12,656 nucleotides of DNA from CAKOSP01 sp964404455 (GCA_964404455.1 CAYOJY010000024.1:1-12656), one strand, 5' to 3'. Numbered from the stretch's first letter, positions 6,197-12,656 are shown. The notes: generated by a model not told the origin, from the sequence alone. Numbers and translations are program-made.

Positions 6197-6466
6197 GTGA
6201 TTAAAATAGAAACAGTAATTATAACAACTACTATGATTATAACTTTAATATGTGGGGGAATTGCCGCTAAAATACTCTGGTTTAATAATAATTTAATTCC
6301 TATACAAAATATTACAATTGGTTTGATTAGTGCGTTAATATATTATATCTTTACCAAAGATATTTCTTTTGCAATTGCAACTGCAGGAATATTTTCTGGT
6401 GGTGTTTATGATATTGCAAATAATTTAAATAAATTATTTATGAATAAAAGTAAGGAGGATAAATAA
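6197..6466 (+). CDS. Holin-like small membrane protein
   Basis: This protein of up to 89 residues has three hydrophobic segments (about 5-28, 33-52 and 55-73), separated by short polar turns and followed by a charged tail ending NKSKEDK. The segment PIQNITIGLISALIYYIF and then GIFSGGVYDIANNLNKLF resembles Gram-positive phage holins, which form membrane lesions that release the endolysin. The next gene starts immediately after its stop and encodes an endolysin-like peptidase with no signal peptide, which strongly supports the role. The start is odd. The GTG at 6197 lies inside the ribosome binding site GGAAGGTGAT (6192-6201) and has no site of its own. An in-frame ATA at 6206 sits exactly where that site would place a start codon. 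The holin assignment is by pattern and context. Confidence 0.75.
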   Translation: MIKIETVIITTTMIITLICGGIAAKILWFNNNLIPIQNITIGLISALIYYIFTKDISFAIATAGIFSGGVYDIANNLNKLFMNKSKEDK

Positions 6467-7402
6467 ATGAATTATTTAATATATCCTTTAAAGGTGATGA
6501 ATATAACTCAAGGGTATAAAGGAAAGCCTTCACATAAAAAAAATAGTGATGGTTATCCAAAAGATTATCCCATTGACGATAATGGCGGATCAACTAAGCA
6601 GGATGCATATTTTTATTGTCCCTGCGATAAAATGATTGTTAAAAGAATATATGGTGTAGGGAATTCTGGGACTAATACCATTTGGTTAGAGTCAATGACA
6701 AAAGTTAAAACTCCCACCTTTGAAGATTATATTACAATTTTAATAATCCACCCCGAAGATAAAGATTTAAGGAATATATTAGTGGGCGATGTATATGAAA
6801 GAGGTTCAGTCATAACTTTGGAAGGTAAAGACGGAAATGCAACAGGATATCATTTTCATATATCAGTTGGTCGAGGTAAATTTAAAGGAAATGGTTGGGT
6901 AAAAAACTCATTAGGCGCTTGGGTTATTAATACATCGGATAAAGCTGTCAAACCCGAAGATGCTTTTTATATAAATCCAGATTTTACAACGATTAAAAAT
7001 GATGGTGGATTAAATTTTAAAAAAATAAATTTAAATAATATTGGTTATGTGGCCTGTTCTAATTTAAATATTAGAAATGGCGGAAGTCTTAATAGTAAAA
7101 TAATTAATACAATTCCTAAAAGAACTCAGGTGGGTATTTTAAAAGAAAAAAATGGGTGGCTTCAAATTGGTATAAATCAATGGGTTTTTAAAGAATATAT
7201 CACATTAATAAAGCCAAAAGTTATTTATAAAACCAAAACGGTTAATACCGGTCATTTAAATGTTCGAAAAACGCCAAATGGATCAATCTTAAAAGTTAAT
7301 GCACCTTTGCCCAAAAATACAATAGTCGCAGATGTTAATAAGTCTGGTAATTGGACAAAAATTAATAAAAATCGTTGGGTATATACTTATTACTTAAAAT
7401 AA
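6467..7402 (+). CDS. M23-type endolysin with two C-terminal SH3b domains
   Basis: This 311-residue protein has an N-terminal LytM/M23 metallopeptidase-like domain (about 1-175) and two bacterial SH3 domains (about 196-246 and 258-310). M23 enzymes cut peptidoglycan cross-bridges using zinc. Candidate ligands are His23, Asp36 or Asp37 in KDYPIDDNGG, and the HxH motif His129-Phe-His131 in TGYHFHISVG. The SH3b units contain SNLNIRNGGSLNSKIINTI and GHLNVRKTPNGSILKVN, typical wall-binding sequences. No signal peptide is present, so export would depend on the holin encoded immediately upstream; the holin stop abuts this ATG. The ribosome binding site AAGGAGGAT (6452-6460) is strong and lies inside the holin gene. 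This is a phage-type lysis pair or a domesticated copy of one. Confidence 0.85.
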   Translation: MNYLIYPLKVMNITQGYKGKPSHKKNSDGYPKDYPIDDNGGSTKQDAYFYCPCDKMIVKRIYGVGNSGTNTIWLESMTKVKTPTFEDYITILIIHPEDKDLRNILVGDVYERGSVITLEGKDGNATGYHFHISVGRGKFKGNGWVKNSLGAWVINTSDKAVKPEDAFYINPDFTTIKNDGGLNFKKINLNNIGYVACSNLNIRNGGSLNSKIINTIPKRTQVGILKEKNGWLQIGINQWVFKEYITLIKPKVIYKTKTVNTGHLNVRKTPNGSILKVNAPLPKNTIVADVNKSGNWTKINKNRWVYTYYLK

Positions 7403-7405
7403 AGT

Positions 7406-7434
7406 TTGCTTAAAGTGCAAAAAAGTTATAAAAT
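7406..7434 (+). promoter_or_regulatory. Promoter before the PH-domain-like gene
   Basis: TTGCTT (7406-7411), a 17-bp spacer and TAAAAT (7429-7434) lie directly before the ribosome binding site AGGTGA (7441-7446). The leader would be short, as for the t6A operon promoter. This suggests that the next genes are transcribed independently of the lysis pair. Confidence 0.5.
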
Positions 7435-7453
7435 ATAAGTAGGTGATTATTAT

Positions 7454-7888
7454 ATGAACATTGTATACAAAAAGGCATTAGATTACACAAAAAGGAACAG
7501 AGGAAATGTTGCTTGGAGAATGAAAAAACACTGTGGTGTAGTTGAAAAATTTTTAAACGAAGGCGAAGAAGTAACTTATGCTTTTGTGGGACAAAAAAAT
7601 GAAAAATTTTATGAAATTTTTACTTCGTGTGTAGTCGTTATAACTAATAAACGAATTTTAATTGGTCAGAAGCGAGTTCTTTGGGGTTGCTTTTTATCGT
7701 CAATTACTCCGGATTTATATAATGATTTATTAGTATATCAAGGACTTATATGGGGAAAAATAACAATTGATACAATAAAAGAAGTTGTCGTAATTTCTAA
7801 TCTTTCCAAAAAAGGGTTAGATGAAATCGAAACTAATATTACGGAATTTATGATGGAAGCGAAACAAAAGTATAATAGGGTTATTTAA
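7454..7888 (+). CDS. Bacterial PH-domain-like protein
   Basis: This 144-residue soluble protein contains the core VVVITNKRILIGQKRVLWG (residues 60-78), typical of bacterial PH-like (bPH) domains, in which a 'lTnkRlli' strand pair follows an FLNEGEEVTYAFVGQ N-terminal part (about 33-47). It continues with SITPDLYNDL, a GLIWGKITIDTIKEVVVISNL strand set and a final helix. No membrane segment or signal peptide is present. Bacterial PH domains serve various membrane- or protein-binding roles, and the specific function here is unknown. AGGTGA (7441-7446) precedes the ATG with an 8-nt gap, and a promoter lies just before it. The next gene follows after four bases and is probably co-transcribed. Confidence 0.72.
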   Translation: MNIVYKKALDYTKRNRGNVAWRMKKHCGVVEKFLNEGEEVTYAFVGQKNEKFYEIFTSCVVVITNKRILIGQKRVLWGCFLSSITPDLYNDLLVYQGLIWGKITIDTIKEVVVISNLSKKGLDEIETNITEFMMEAKQKYNRVI

Positions 7889-7892
7889 AAAA

Positions 7893-8909
7893 ATGAATAA
7901 GAAGTTAGGAATATTTTTAACCATAATAATAACTTTATTTTTATTATTTTGGTTTTTATATCATAGAGAAACCAGTTATGTTTATAATTATAAAGTTGAT
8001 GAATTTAGAGTAACTGAAAGATTTTATAAAAAAGATAGCGTATATGATTTTGTTATTGATAAAGATAATATAGTGTTTAATTTTTCTATAAAAGCTAAAT
8101 ATAGTTACAAAAGAGGTTTAATAAATAAAATTGATTTTGAAAAAGATAATGATGTTTATTGTTTAAAAACAAAAGGCTATATAAAAACATATCCTTTATG
8201 TAAAAAAGAGAGTGAATATATAACTTATTTTAATGAAATAAAAGAAACAAAAGATTCAAAAGTTTTTAATAAAATTAATATATATGATTTAAATAATAAA
8301 ATTTTTATGTTTTGGAATTATAAGGGATTTACTTATATTAAAAAAGATTTGCAAAAAGAAATTGAATTGCTAGAAAAAGATCTTTACTTGCCTGATTTAA
8401 TTAAAGTTTTAGATGAACATATATTTATACCAAATTATGATCAAAAATATTTTTTTAACAGCTATTTTTTAATAAATATAAAAAATGGTAAGGTAACTAA
8501 AAAGAAAATTAAAAATGACATAAGTTTTGATTTAGTTTATACAGGTTATAACAAAAAACAATTAAAAATTTATGATAAAAAGCAAGAAAAAGAATATACT
8601 TTGGAATATAAGACTGGAAAAATTAAGCTTAATAAAGGAGTTAAATATAAATCAAGTGAATTAATAAAAGTAAATAATTCTAAAAATTACTTTTATTTCA
8701 AAGATAATAGTCTTTATTTTCAATTAAATAATTTCAAATTAAAAATTGTTGAGATGGAAATTAAAGATATAGCATTTCAAAATGAATATGAAACATATTT
8801 TTTAGTTGGCGATGATTTGTATTATTATAATTTATTTAGTGGCTTATCTAAAAGTTTTACTAATAATGAGTGGAATTTCAATTATAAAAATTTAATTTAT
8901 ATTTATTAA
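7893..8909 (+). CDS. Unrecognised single-pass membrane-anchored protein
   Basis: This 338-residue protein has a short basic N-terminus, one hydrophobic segment (about residues 5-23, IFLTIIITLFLLFWFLY), and a long extracytoplasmic part very rich in Lys, Tyr, Asn and Phe. The uncleaved-anchor topology is inferred; no lipobox or clear signal peptidase site is seen. Cys90 and Cys103 could pair. Repeated stretches of Tyr, Lys, Asp and Asn with alternating hydrophobics (for example NYFYFKDNSLYFQLNNFKLKI) suggest a beta-rich fold, perhaps propeller-like, but this is a guess. The ribosome binding site is weak, and with a four-base gap from the PH-like gene translation is probably coupled. I know of no family for it. 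Confidence 0.75.
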   Translation: MNKKLGIFLTIIITLFLLFWFLYHRETSYVYNYKVDEFRVTERFYKKDSVYDFVIDKDNIVFNFSIKAKYSYKRGLINKIDFEKDNDVYCLKTKGYIKTYPLCKKESEYITYFNEIKETKDSKVFNKINIYDLNNKIFMFWNYKGFTYIKKDLQKEIELLEKDLYLPDLIKVLDEHIFIPNYDQKYFFNSYFLINIKNGKVTKKKIKNDISFDLVYTGYNKKQLKIYDKKQEKEYTLEYKTGKIKLNKGVKYKSSELIKVNNSKNYFYFKDNSLYFQLNNFKLKIVEMEIKDIAFQNEYETYFLVGDDLYYYNLFSGLSKSFTNNEWNFNYKNLIYIY

Positions 8910-8948
8910 CCACATTTTAAAAGAAACATACTTTATATTAGGATGTGG
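8910..8948 (+). promoter_or_regulatory. Hairpin that could mask the ribosome binding site of the LysM gene
   Basis: CCACAT (8910-8915), starting at the end of the preceding gene, is complementary to ATGTGG (8943-8948). The second arm overlaps the ribosome binding site GGTGAT before the ATG at 8953. The loop is 27 nt and the stem only 6 bp, so the effect is uncertain. No clear promoter was found in this gap. Confidence 0.3.
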
Positions 8949-8952
8949 TGAT

Positions 8953-9408
8953 ATGTTTGATAGATATAAAGTAAAAAATGGTGAAGATCTTTTACTAATA
9001 GCAAAAAAATTTAATACAACTCCTGATTTTATTAAAGATATAAATGATATATATTTTGTGGAAAATTTAAGAGCGGGTATGGATATTGTTGTTCCTAAAA
9101 ATAGAGAAACTTATTTTGAAATATATAAAATTGAACAGGGAGACACCTTATATAAAATAGCTAGAGATTATAATGTTAATCCGGATTTGCTTGCTAATAT
9201 GAATGGTTTAGATATAAATGATTATATTTATCCAAATCAGGAATTATTAATACCTAAAACAAATTACAGCTATTACATAACGAGTGAAGGAGATACATTA
9301 AACACGGTTACAAAAACATTTGATATTTCTAAAGAAAGATTACTTGATCAAAATCAAACTATTTATTTGTTACCTGGTCAAATTATAGTTAATAAAAAAT
9401 TAAAATAA
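8953..9408 (+). CDS. Triple-LysM protein
   Basis: This 151-residue protein consists almost wholly of three LysM repeats: about residues 5-49 (YKVKNGEDLLLIAKKF ... MDIVVPKN), 57-101 (YKIEQGDTLYKIARDY ... NQELLIPK) and 107-148 (YYITSEGDTLNTVTKTF ... PGQIIVNK). LysM modules bind N-acetylglucosamine-containing glycans such as peptidoglycan. The middle repeat is closest to consensus and the outer two are diverged. There is no signal peptide or membrane anchor, so it is either cytosolic, released by lysis, or exported by an unknown route. It lies between two membrane-protein genes and is followed by a clear terminator. Confidence 0.88.
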   Translation: MFDRYKVKNGEDLLLIAKKFNTTPDFIKDINDIYFVENLRAGMDIVVPKNRETYFEIYKIEQGDTLYKIARDYNVNPDLLANMNGLDINDYIYPNQELLIPKTNYSYYITSEGDTLNTVTKTFDISKERLLDQNQTIYLLPGQIIVNKKLK

Positions 9409-9409
9409 A

Positions 9410-9436
9410 ATATAGTGTTTGCACTATGTTTTTTTT
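9410..9436 (+). terminator. Terminator after the LysM gene
   Basis: ATAGTG (9412-9417) pairs perfectly with CACTAT (9422-9427) around the loop TTTG, and a run of eight T follows (9429-9436). It ends the 7454-9408 transcription unit. Confidence 0.75.
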
Positions 9437-9446
9437 ATGATAAAAT
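9418..9446 (+). promoter_or_regulatory. Promoter of the large membrane-protein gene
   Basis: TTTGCA (9418-9423), a 17-bp spacer and an extended -10 TGATAAAAT (TAAAAT at 9441-9446) lie just before the ribosome binding site AGAGGGA (9454-9460). The -35 box lies in the loop and 3' arm of the preceding terminator. The extended -10 is the same as that of the tmRNA promoter. Confidence 0.5.
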
Positions 9447-9464
9447 TATACTAAGAGGGATAGC

Positions 9465-11084
9465 ATGATACTAAGAAAGCCATATGCATTTTTAATTAAA
9501 AATTTTAAATTAACACATCTTATTTTATGTGCATTATCTATTTTTATTATCATTAAAACAAGTGCTATTAATTCTTTTTTTAGAAATTATGTTTTAAATA
9601 ATTATACTGCTATTATAACTCCCGATTTTAAAAGTAATTTTATTACGCCTTTATTGTATTTAACTATAATTATTTTAATAATAGTGATTTTAGCAATTAT
9701 ATATTTATTAAAATATAAAAATAAAAAAACAAAAATATATAATATTTATTTGGTTTATTATCTTATTTTAGTAATTTTTTTAATATTAGCCGGGACAATA
9801 TTTAATTCATTAGAAAAAGGTGTTCTTAGTCCTGATGCAGCGCGGCTTTATCGGGATATTTCTTTAATTGTTTATTTACCACAATTTTTCTTTGTTCTTG
9901 TTTGCGGAATTAGGGCATTGGGTTTTAATGTTAAACAGTTTAATTTTGTTCAAGATTTAAAAGAATTAGAAATAACCTCTGTAGATAATGAAGAAATTGA
10001 ATTAAATATTGAATTTGAAACTTATAAAACTGAAAGAAAAATAAGACGTTTTATTCGAGAATTTAAGTATTATGTTAAAGAAAATTTATTTATATTTTTA
10101 ATATTATCTACTTTGTCTATAATATTATTGATTTATTTTATTATTAATAGTCCAAGTACTTTAAAAGGTAAGGTATATCATGAAAATAATCAGATTTATT
10201 TTAAAAATTTAAGTATAAATGTTTTAGAAAGCATGATTACTAACATTGATTTAAGTGGAAATAAAATTAAAGAGGGTAAAAGTTATTTACTATTAAAAGT
10301 AAATATTAAAAATAATTCAGGTGATGATGTTATTTTAGATACAAATGACTATAATATTTTTAATATTAGTAGTAATATTACTTTAAAACCAATAATTAGT
10401 TATAGTAACTTCTTTCTAGATTATGGAGCTAATTTAAATAAATTATTAATAAAAAATAAAAGCGAAAATATTTATGTTATACCTTATGAATTATCAAATC
10501 AAAATTTAAAAAATAAATTTGAATTAAGATTATATAAAGGTTTAATAGTAAAAGATAAAGTTACTTATCCAACTTATAATAAAATAAAAATTAAACCAAT
10601 TATTTTAGGCGACGTTGCTGAAGTTTCAACAAATAAATTAAATGAAGCTGTTACTTTTTCCAATTCATATGTTGGTAATAGTAATTTGTCCCTTACTAAT
10701 CATTCAGTTACTAAAAATTATATTTATACTTACGAATCTTGTTTTAAGGATATTTGTGAAACTTATAATGACGTAATTTCTTTAGGATTAACAGGCATGG
10801 AATATAATAAAACCTTATTGATATTAAGCGGGATATTAGATATTGATAAAGATACAATTTATTATCGAAATAATCAATCAATTGGTAATTTTATTAATAA
10901 TTTTATGAGGGTTGAATATTATATTAAAGGAATAAGATATTTATCAGCCGTAGAATCAATGGGACATGAAAATTTAAAAAATACTTTTATTTTAAAAGTT
11001 CCTTTGCAAGTTGAAGATGCTGAAGAAATTAATTTGTTAGTAACAATTCGTAATAAAATGTATCGTTTTCAAATTAAAAATTGA
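9465..11084 (+). CDS. Five-TM membrane protein with large extracytoplasmic domain, family unknown
   Basis: This 539-residue protein has predicted membrane segments at about 15-33, 60-83, 94-112, 131-150 and 208-228. A charged cytoplasmic loop (about 151-205) with Glu-rich and Arg/Lys-rich patches lies before the last one. The C-terminal part of about 310 residues would face outward. Residues 272-300 (SYLLLKVNIKNNSGDDVIL and on) resemble the strand pattern of DUF4352-like/Telokin-like surface domains, in which 'vkv.ikNns...' is typical. Cys426 and Cys431 (CFKDIC) could form a disulphide. The ATG follows AGAGGGA. The gene has its own promoter and ends in TGA within the -35 box of the tRNA-Cys promoter. 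No family or function can be assigned. Confidence 0.8.
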   Translation: MILRKPYAFLIKNFKLTHLILCALSIFIIIKTSAINSFFRNYVLNNYTAIITPDFKSNFITPLLYLTIIILIIVILAIIYLLKYKNKKTKIYNIYLVYYLILVIFLILAGTIFNSLEKGVLSPDAARLYRDISLIVYLPQFFFVLVCGIRALGFNVKQFNFVQDLKELEITSVDNEEIELNIEFETYKTERKIRRFIREFKYYVKENLFIFLILSTLSIILLIYFIINSPSTLKGKVYHENNQIYFKNLSINVLESMITNIDLSGNKIKEGKSYLLLKVNIKNNSGDDVILDTNDYNIFNISSNITLKPIISYSNFFLDYGANLNKLLIKNKSENIYVIPYELSNQNLKNKFELRLYKGLIVKDKVTYPTYNKIKIKPIILGDVAEVSTNKLNEAVTFSNSYVGNSNLSLTNHSVTKNYIYTYESCFKDICETYNDVISLGLTGMEYNKTLLILSGILDIDKDTIYYRNNQSIGNFINNFMRVEYYIKGIRYLSAVESMGHENLKNTFILKVPLQVEDAEEINLLVTIRNKMYRFQIKN

Positions 11085-11109
11085 CATAAATTGTTATTTA
11101 TAATAAAAT
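11081..11109 (+). promoter_or_regulatory. Promoter of the tRNA-Cys gene
   Basis: A perfect TTGACA (11081-11086), a 17-bp spacer and TAAAAT (11104-11109) precede the tRNA by 24 bp. The -35 box overlaps the TGA stop of the upstream gene (11082-11084), so the two genes share sequence. Confidence 0.75.
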
Positions 11110-11133
11110 AATAGTGCTATTTGCATTATTAAT

Positions 11134-11207
11134 GGGACCATAGCCAAGTGGTAAGGCAAAGGTCTGCAACACCTTCATCGCCGGTTCAAATCCGGTTGGT
11201 CCCTCCA
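11134..11207 (+). tRNA. tRNA-Cys (anticodon GCA)
   Basis: The acceptor stem GGGACCA (11134-11140) pairs with TGGTCCC (11197-11203), followed by discriminator U and an encoded CCA. The D-arm has GCC/GGC around AAGTGGTAA. The anticodon stem AAGGT/ACCTT encloses the loop CTGCAAC with anticodon GCA, which reads Cys codons. The T-arm is CCGG-TTCAAAT-CCGG. The U73 discriminator is the known identity element of tRNA-Cys. It is a single tRNA with its own promoter and terminator. Confidence 0.97.
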
Positions 11208-11222
11208 AGTTAAAAATTTCCC

Positions 11223-11255
11223 ACTCTTTTAAAACCAGCATTTAAAAGAGTTTTT
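11223..11255 (+). terminator. Terminator of the tRNA-Cys gene
   Basis: ACTCTTTTAAA (11223-11233) and TTTAAAAGAGT (11241-11251) form a perfect 11-bp stem around the loop ACCAGCA, followed by T residues. It lies 15 bases past the tRNA 3' end. Confidence 0.85.
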
Positions 11256-11307
11256 CTTTTGTTAGTATGATTTAAAGATGTAAAAAAATGAATAATTATA
11301 CTAATAA

Positions 11308-11337
11308 GGTAGTAAAAAAATTTAAAATATGGTAGTA
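11308..11337 (+). repeat. Direct repeat GGTAGTA before the kinase gene
   Basis: GGTAGTA occurs at 11308-11314 and again at 11331-11337, 23 bp apart (about two helical turns), just before the kinase ribosome binding site. The second copy overlaps a possible -10 box TATAGT (11336-11341). No good -35 box is seen. A paired regulator-binding site is possible but unproven. Confidence 0.25.
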
Positions 11338-11362
11338 TAGTTGTCCACGGGAGGGTACTTAT

Positions 11363-12229
11363 ATGACTGTTTATTTTTTAAATAAGCAAGAAAAAGATTT
11401 TAAAGAAAGTCTTTATAAAACTTCGCTAGAAACTTTGTCAATTAAAAAAGAAGATCTTTATAAATTATATCCTCAAATTGGATATGGTGAGGAGGGATCT
11501 ATTCACCAATATAATGATTTAATTGCAATTAAAATATTTAATTTTTTTAAAGAACGAAAAAAATTGTCAAATAAATATAAAAAAATAGAATCTTTAGCAT
11601 CTTTTAAGGATGAATCTTTTTGTTTCCCACTTGGTTTAGTTGGTTTTGAAGATGAATTAAAGGAAGGTTATTTTACAGATTTAGTTTTAACTGATGGAAA
11701 ATTAAGAACCTTTGACCAGTTAACGTATTTTAAAGATATTAAAAAAATATTAGAGTATTTAATTAAAGCCGATGCCGCTATTGAACGTATTCACAAAAAA
11801 GGATTTATTATAGGCGACGTTAAAGGCGATAATATTATGATTGATATTAATGGTAATCCCAAATTTGTTGATGTTGATAATTATGCATTTAATGATTTTG
11901 ATTTTGATGTTTTGCCCGGAAGAAGAACTTGGTTTAAAAGGGTGTTTGAAAAGGATTGTTCTCCCATTGATAGTGATAAATATTTATATGCTATGATGTG
12001 TTTGCAATACTTTGCTTATGGAACTTTGTTACATTACGCATCAAACCCACGTTATTTTGAGACTTTAATAAAATTAATCAATATTGATTCTGAATCTAAA
12101 GATATCTTAAGGGTAATATTTTCTGATGCCGAAAACAAACCTTATATAGGGTCGGTATTAAAAAAGATATCGCCTGATCAAAAGTTATTACAGTCAAATG
12201 ATATACAGATATTAAACAGAATATTTTAA
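11363..12229 (+). CDS. Soluble eukaryotic-type protein kinase
   Basis: This 288-residue protein has the full motif order of a Hanks-type Ser/Thr kinase. The glycine-rich loop is IGYGEEGSIHQY (residues 39-50), and the invariant lysine is Lys57 in LIAIKIF. The catalytic loop IHKKGFIIGDVKGDNIM (143-159) holds Asp152, Lys154 and Asn157, and the metal-binding Asp170 lies in KFVDVDNYAF. The usual HRD is replaced by IGD and DFG by DVD, both seen in diverged bacterial kinases. There is no membrane helix and no PASTA repeat, so this is not a PrkC/Stk-type wall sensor. Asp and Phe are plentiful around the activation region (FNDFDFDVLPGRRTW). GGGAGGG (11349-11355) lies before the ATG. The substrate is unknown, and the gene is not clearly part of an operon. 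Confidence 0.85.
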   Translation: MTVYFLNKQEKDFKESLYKTSLETLSIKKEDLYKLYPQIGYGEEGSIHQYNDLIAIKIFNFFKERKKLSNKYKKIESLASFKDESFCFPLGLVGFEDELKEGYFTDLVLTDGKLRTFDQLTYFKDIKKILEYLIKADAAIERIHKKGFIIGDVKGDNIMIDINGNPKFVDVDNYAFNDFDFDVLPGRRTWFKRVFEKDCSPIDSDKYLYAMMCLQYFAYGTLLHYASNPRYFETLIKLINIDSESKDILRVIFSDAENKPYIGSVLKKISPDQKLLQSNDIQILNRIF

Positions 12230-12306
12230 AAAACATTAAAGCAAAAAAAGTTAATATATTTGTAAAAAACTGGGTAATAAATGTAAATTTTTATGTTTAA
12301 AAATAG

Positions 12307-12411
12307 ATTGACATCAAAGTTCTTTATAATCAAGCATTATTAATTGAAGGGTTACCCGTTGATGACGCAGTTGAATATGCTAATGATGTATGCGAATTAT
12401 TAAATATATAA
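12307..12411 (+). pseudogene. Orphan coding fragment without a start
   Basis: Between a TAG (12304-12306) and the TAA at 12409-12411, one frame reads DIKVLYNQALLIEGLPVDDA followed by VEYANDVCELLNI. This is a coding-like amphipathic sequence with no ATG, GTG or TTG and no ribosome binding site. It looks like the C-terminal end of a protein whose 5' part has been lost. The family is not recognised. Confidence 0.35.
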
Positions 12412-12430
12412 ATAAATATAAAATAATTAA

Positions 12431-12458
12431 TTGGGATACAATATGATTGTATTATATA
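12431..12458 (+). promoter_or_regulatory. Possible promoter with palindromic operator
   Basis: A 17-bp perfect inverted repeat, ATACAAT-ATG-ATTGTAT (12436-12452), lies between a candidate -35 TTGGGA (12431-12436) and a candidate -10 TATATA (12453-12458), with a 16-bp spacer. A palindrome placed there is typical of repressor operators. It precedes the frameshifted gene that starts at 12484. Confidence 0.35.
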
Positions 12459-12483
12459 AAAAGAAAGAAAAGACGGGATGATT

Positions 12484-12656
12484 ATGAATTTAATTTCAAG
12501 AAGTTTCTTTGATGATGATAATAAAAAATACATAAGAAGAGAAGAACTTATCAAGAATACACAAGAATTTTTTATATGGGTGATGTAAAAGAAGATGACA
12601 TCTGGATTGTCAACAGTAAATTAGACAAATTAAATGTGGACAGATTTATATTGCAT
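12484..12656 (+). pseudogene. 5' part of an apparently frameshifted gene, cut by the window edge
   Basis: From the ATG at 12484 (or the in-frame ATG at 12478) the frame reads MNLISRSFFDDDNKKYIRRE and on, but stops at TAA 12586-12588 after a sequence that turns unlikely. A second frame, open from 12525 to the window edge, continues with TYQEYTRIFYMGDVKEDD, then IWIVNSKLDKLNVDRFILH. That is strongly coding-like, yet it has no start with a ribosome binding site. The simplest reading is a single gene with a one-base indel between about 12525 and 12560. Sequencing error in an A-rich stretch is an alternative. The protein is not recognised, and the rest lies to the right of the window. Confidence 0.45.

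Noticed and set aside
12309..12330. TTGACA followed by TATAAT as a promoter
   Set aside because: The two boxes are separated by only 11 bp, too short for a sigma-A promoter, and the sequence lies in a coding-like fragment.
12330..12554. 74-codon open frame on the minus strand
   Set aside because: It is hydrophobic, AT-driven sequence running across the operator palindrome and antisense to better coding signals, with no ribosome binding site.
1..12656. Mycoplasma genetic code (TGA as Trp), CRISPR array or transposase
   Set aside because: TGA ends at least two well-defined genes and TGG encodes Trp. No regularly spaced repeats and no transposase or terminal inverted repeats of an insertion sequence were seen.

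Overview
The window is very AT-rich and carries compact bacterial genes with AGGAGG- or AGGTGA-type ribosome binding sites. TGA is used as a normal stop (tsaB and the large membrane protein both end in TGA) and TGG encodes Trp, so the Mycoplasma code is excluded. The clustered tsaE-tsaB-rimI-tsaD operon, a UPF0371/DUF1846 protein, an M23/SH3b endolysin and a one-piece tmRNA point to a low-GC Firmicutes/Bacilli-type organism, perhaps one of the uncultured gut Bacilli lineages. That placement is inference.

Layout. Positions 1-119 hold the GC-rich, hairpin-forming tail of an unidentified transcript ending in a terminator. Positions 196-1653 encode a DUF1846 protein with its own promoter. Positions 1710-4132 are the t6A operon tsaE-tsaB-rimI-tsaD, with genes overlapping or nearly abutting and a strong terminator behind it. 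Positions 4157-5554 are a minus-strand accessory block of unknown function. It has a good promoter, a coiled/membrane-type protein apparently broken by a frameshift, a small acidic DUF1292-like protein and a decayed gene remnant. Positions 5701-6049 are the tmRNA gene (ssrA) on the minus strand. Positions 6197-7402 encode a holin-like protein directly followed by an M23 peptidase with two SH3b domains. No other phage genes are visible in the window, so this looks like a solitary or domesticated lysis cassette. Positions 7454-11084 hold a PH-domain-like protein, a single-pass membrane protein, a triple-LysM protein and a five-TM protein with a large extracytoplasmic domain, which together look like a cell-envelope gene block. 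Positions 11134-11207 are tRNA-Cys(GCA) with a consensus promoter and a perfect terminator. Positions 11363-12229 encode a soluble eukaryotic-type protein kinase. The right edge (12307-12656) contains an orphan coding fragment and the start of an apparently frameshifted gene.

How it fits together. The t6A operon makes TsaE, TsaB and TsaD, the universal tRNA-modification machinery, plus a RimI-type acetyltransferase. The tmRNA rescues stalled ribosomes. Genes 6197-11084 share an envelope theme (membrane permeation, peptidoglycan binding or cleavage, membrane anchoring), but no published system with this exact set is known to me. The points most worth checking are the tmRNA tag reading frame, the holin start codon, the holin/endolysin pair standing alone beside ssrA, the frameshifted minus-strand block, and the unidentified structured RNA at the left edge.
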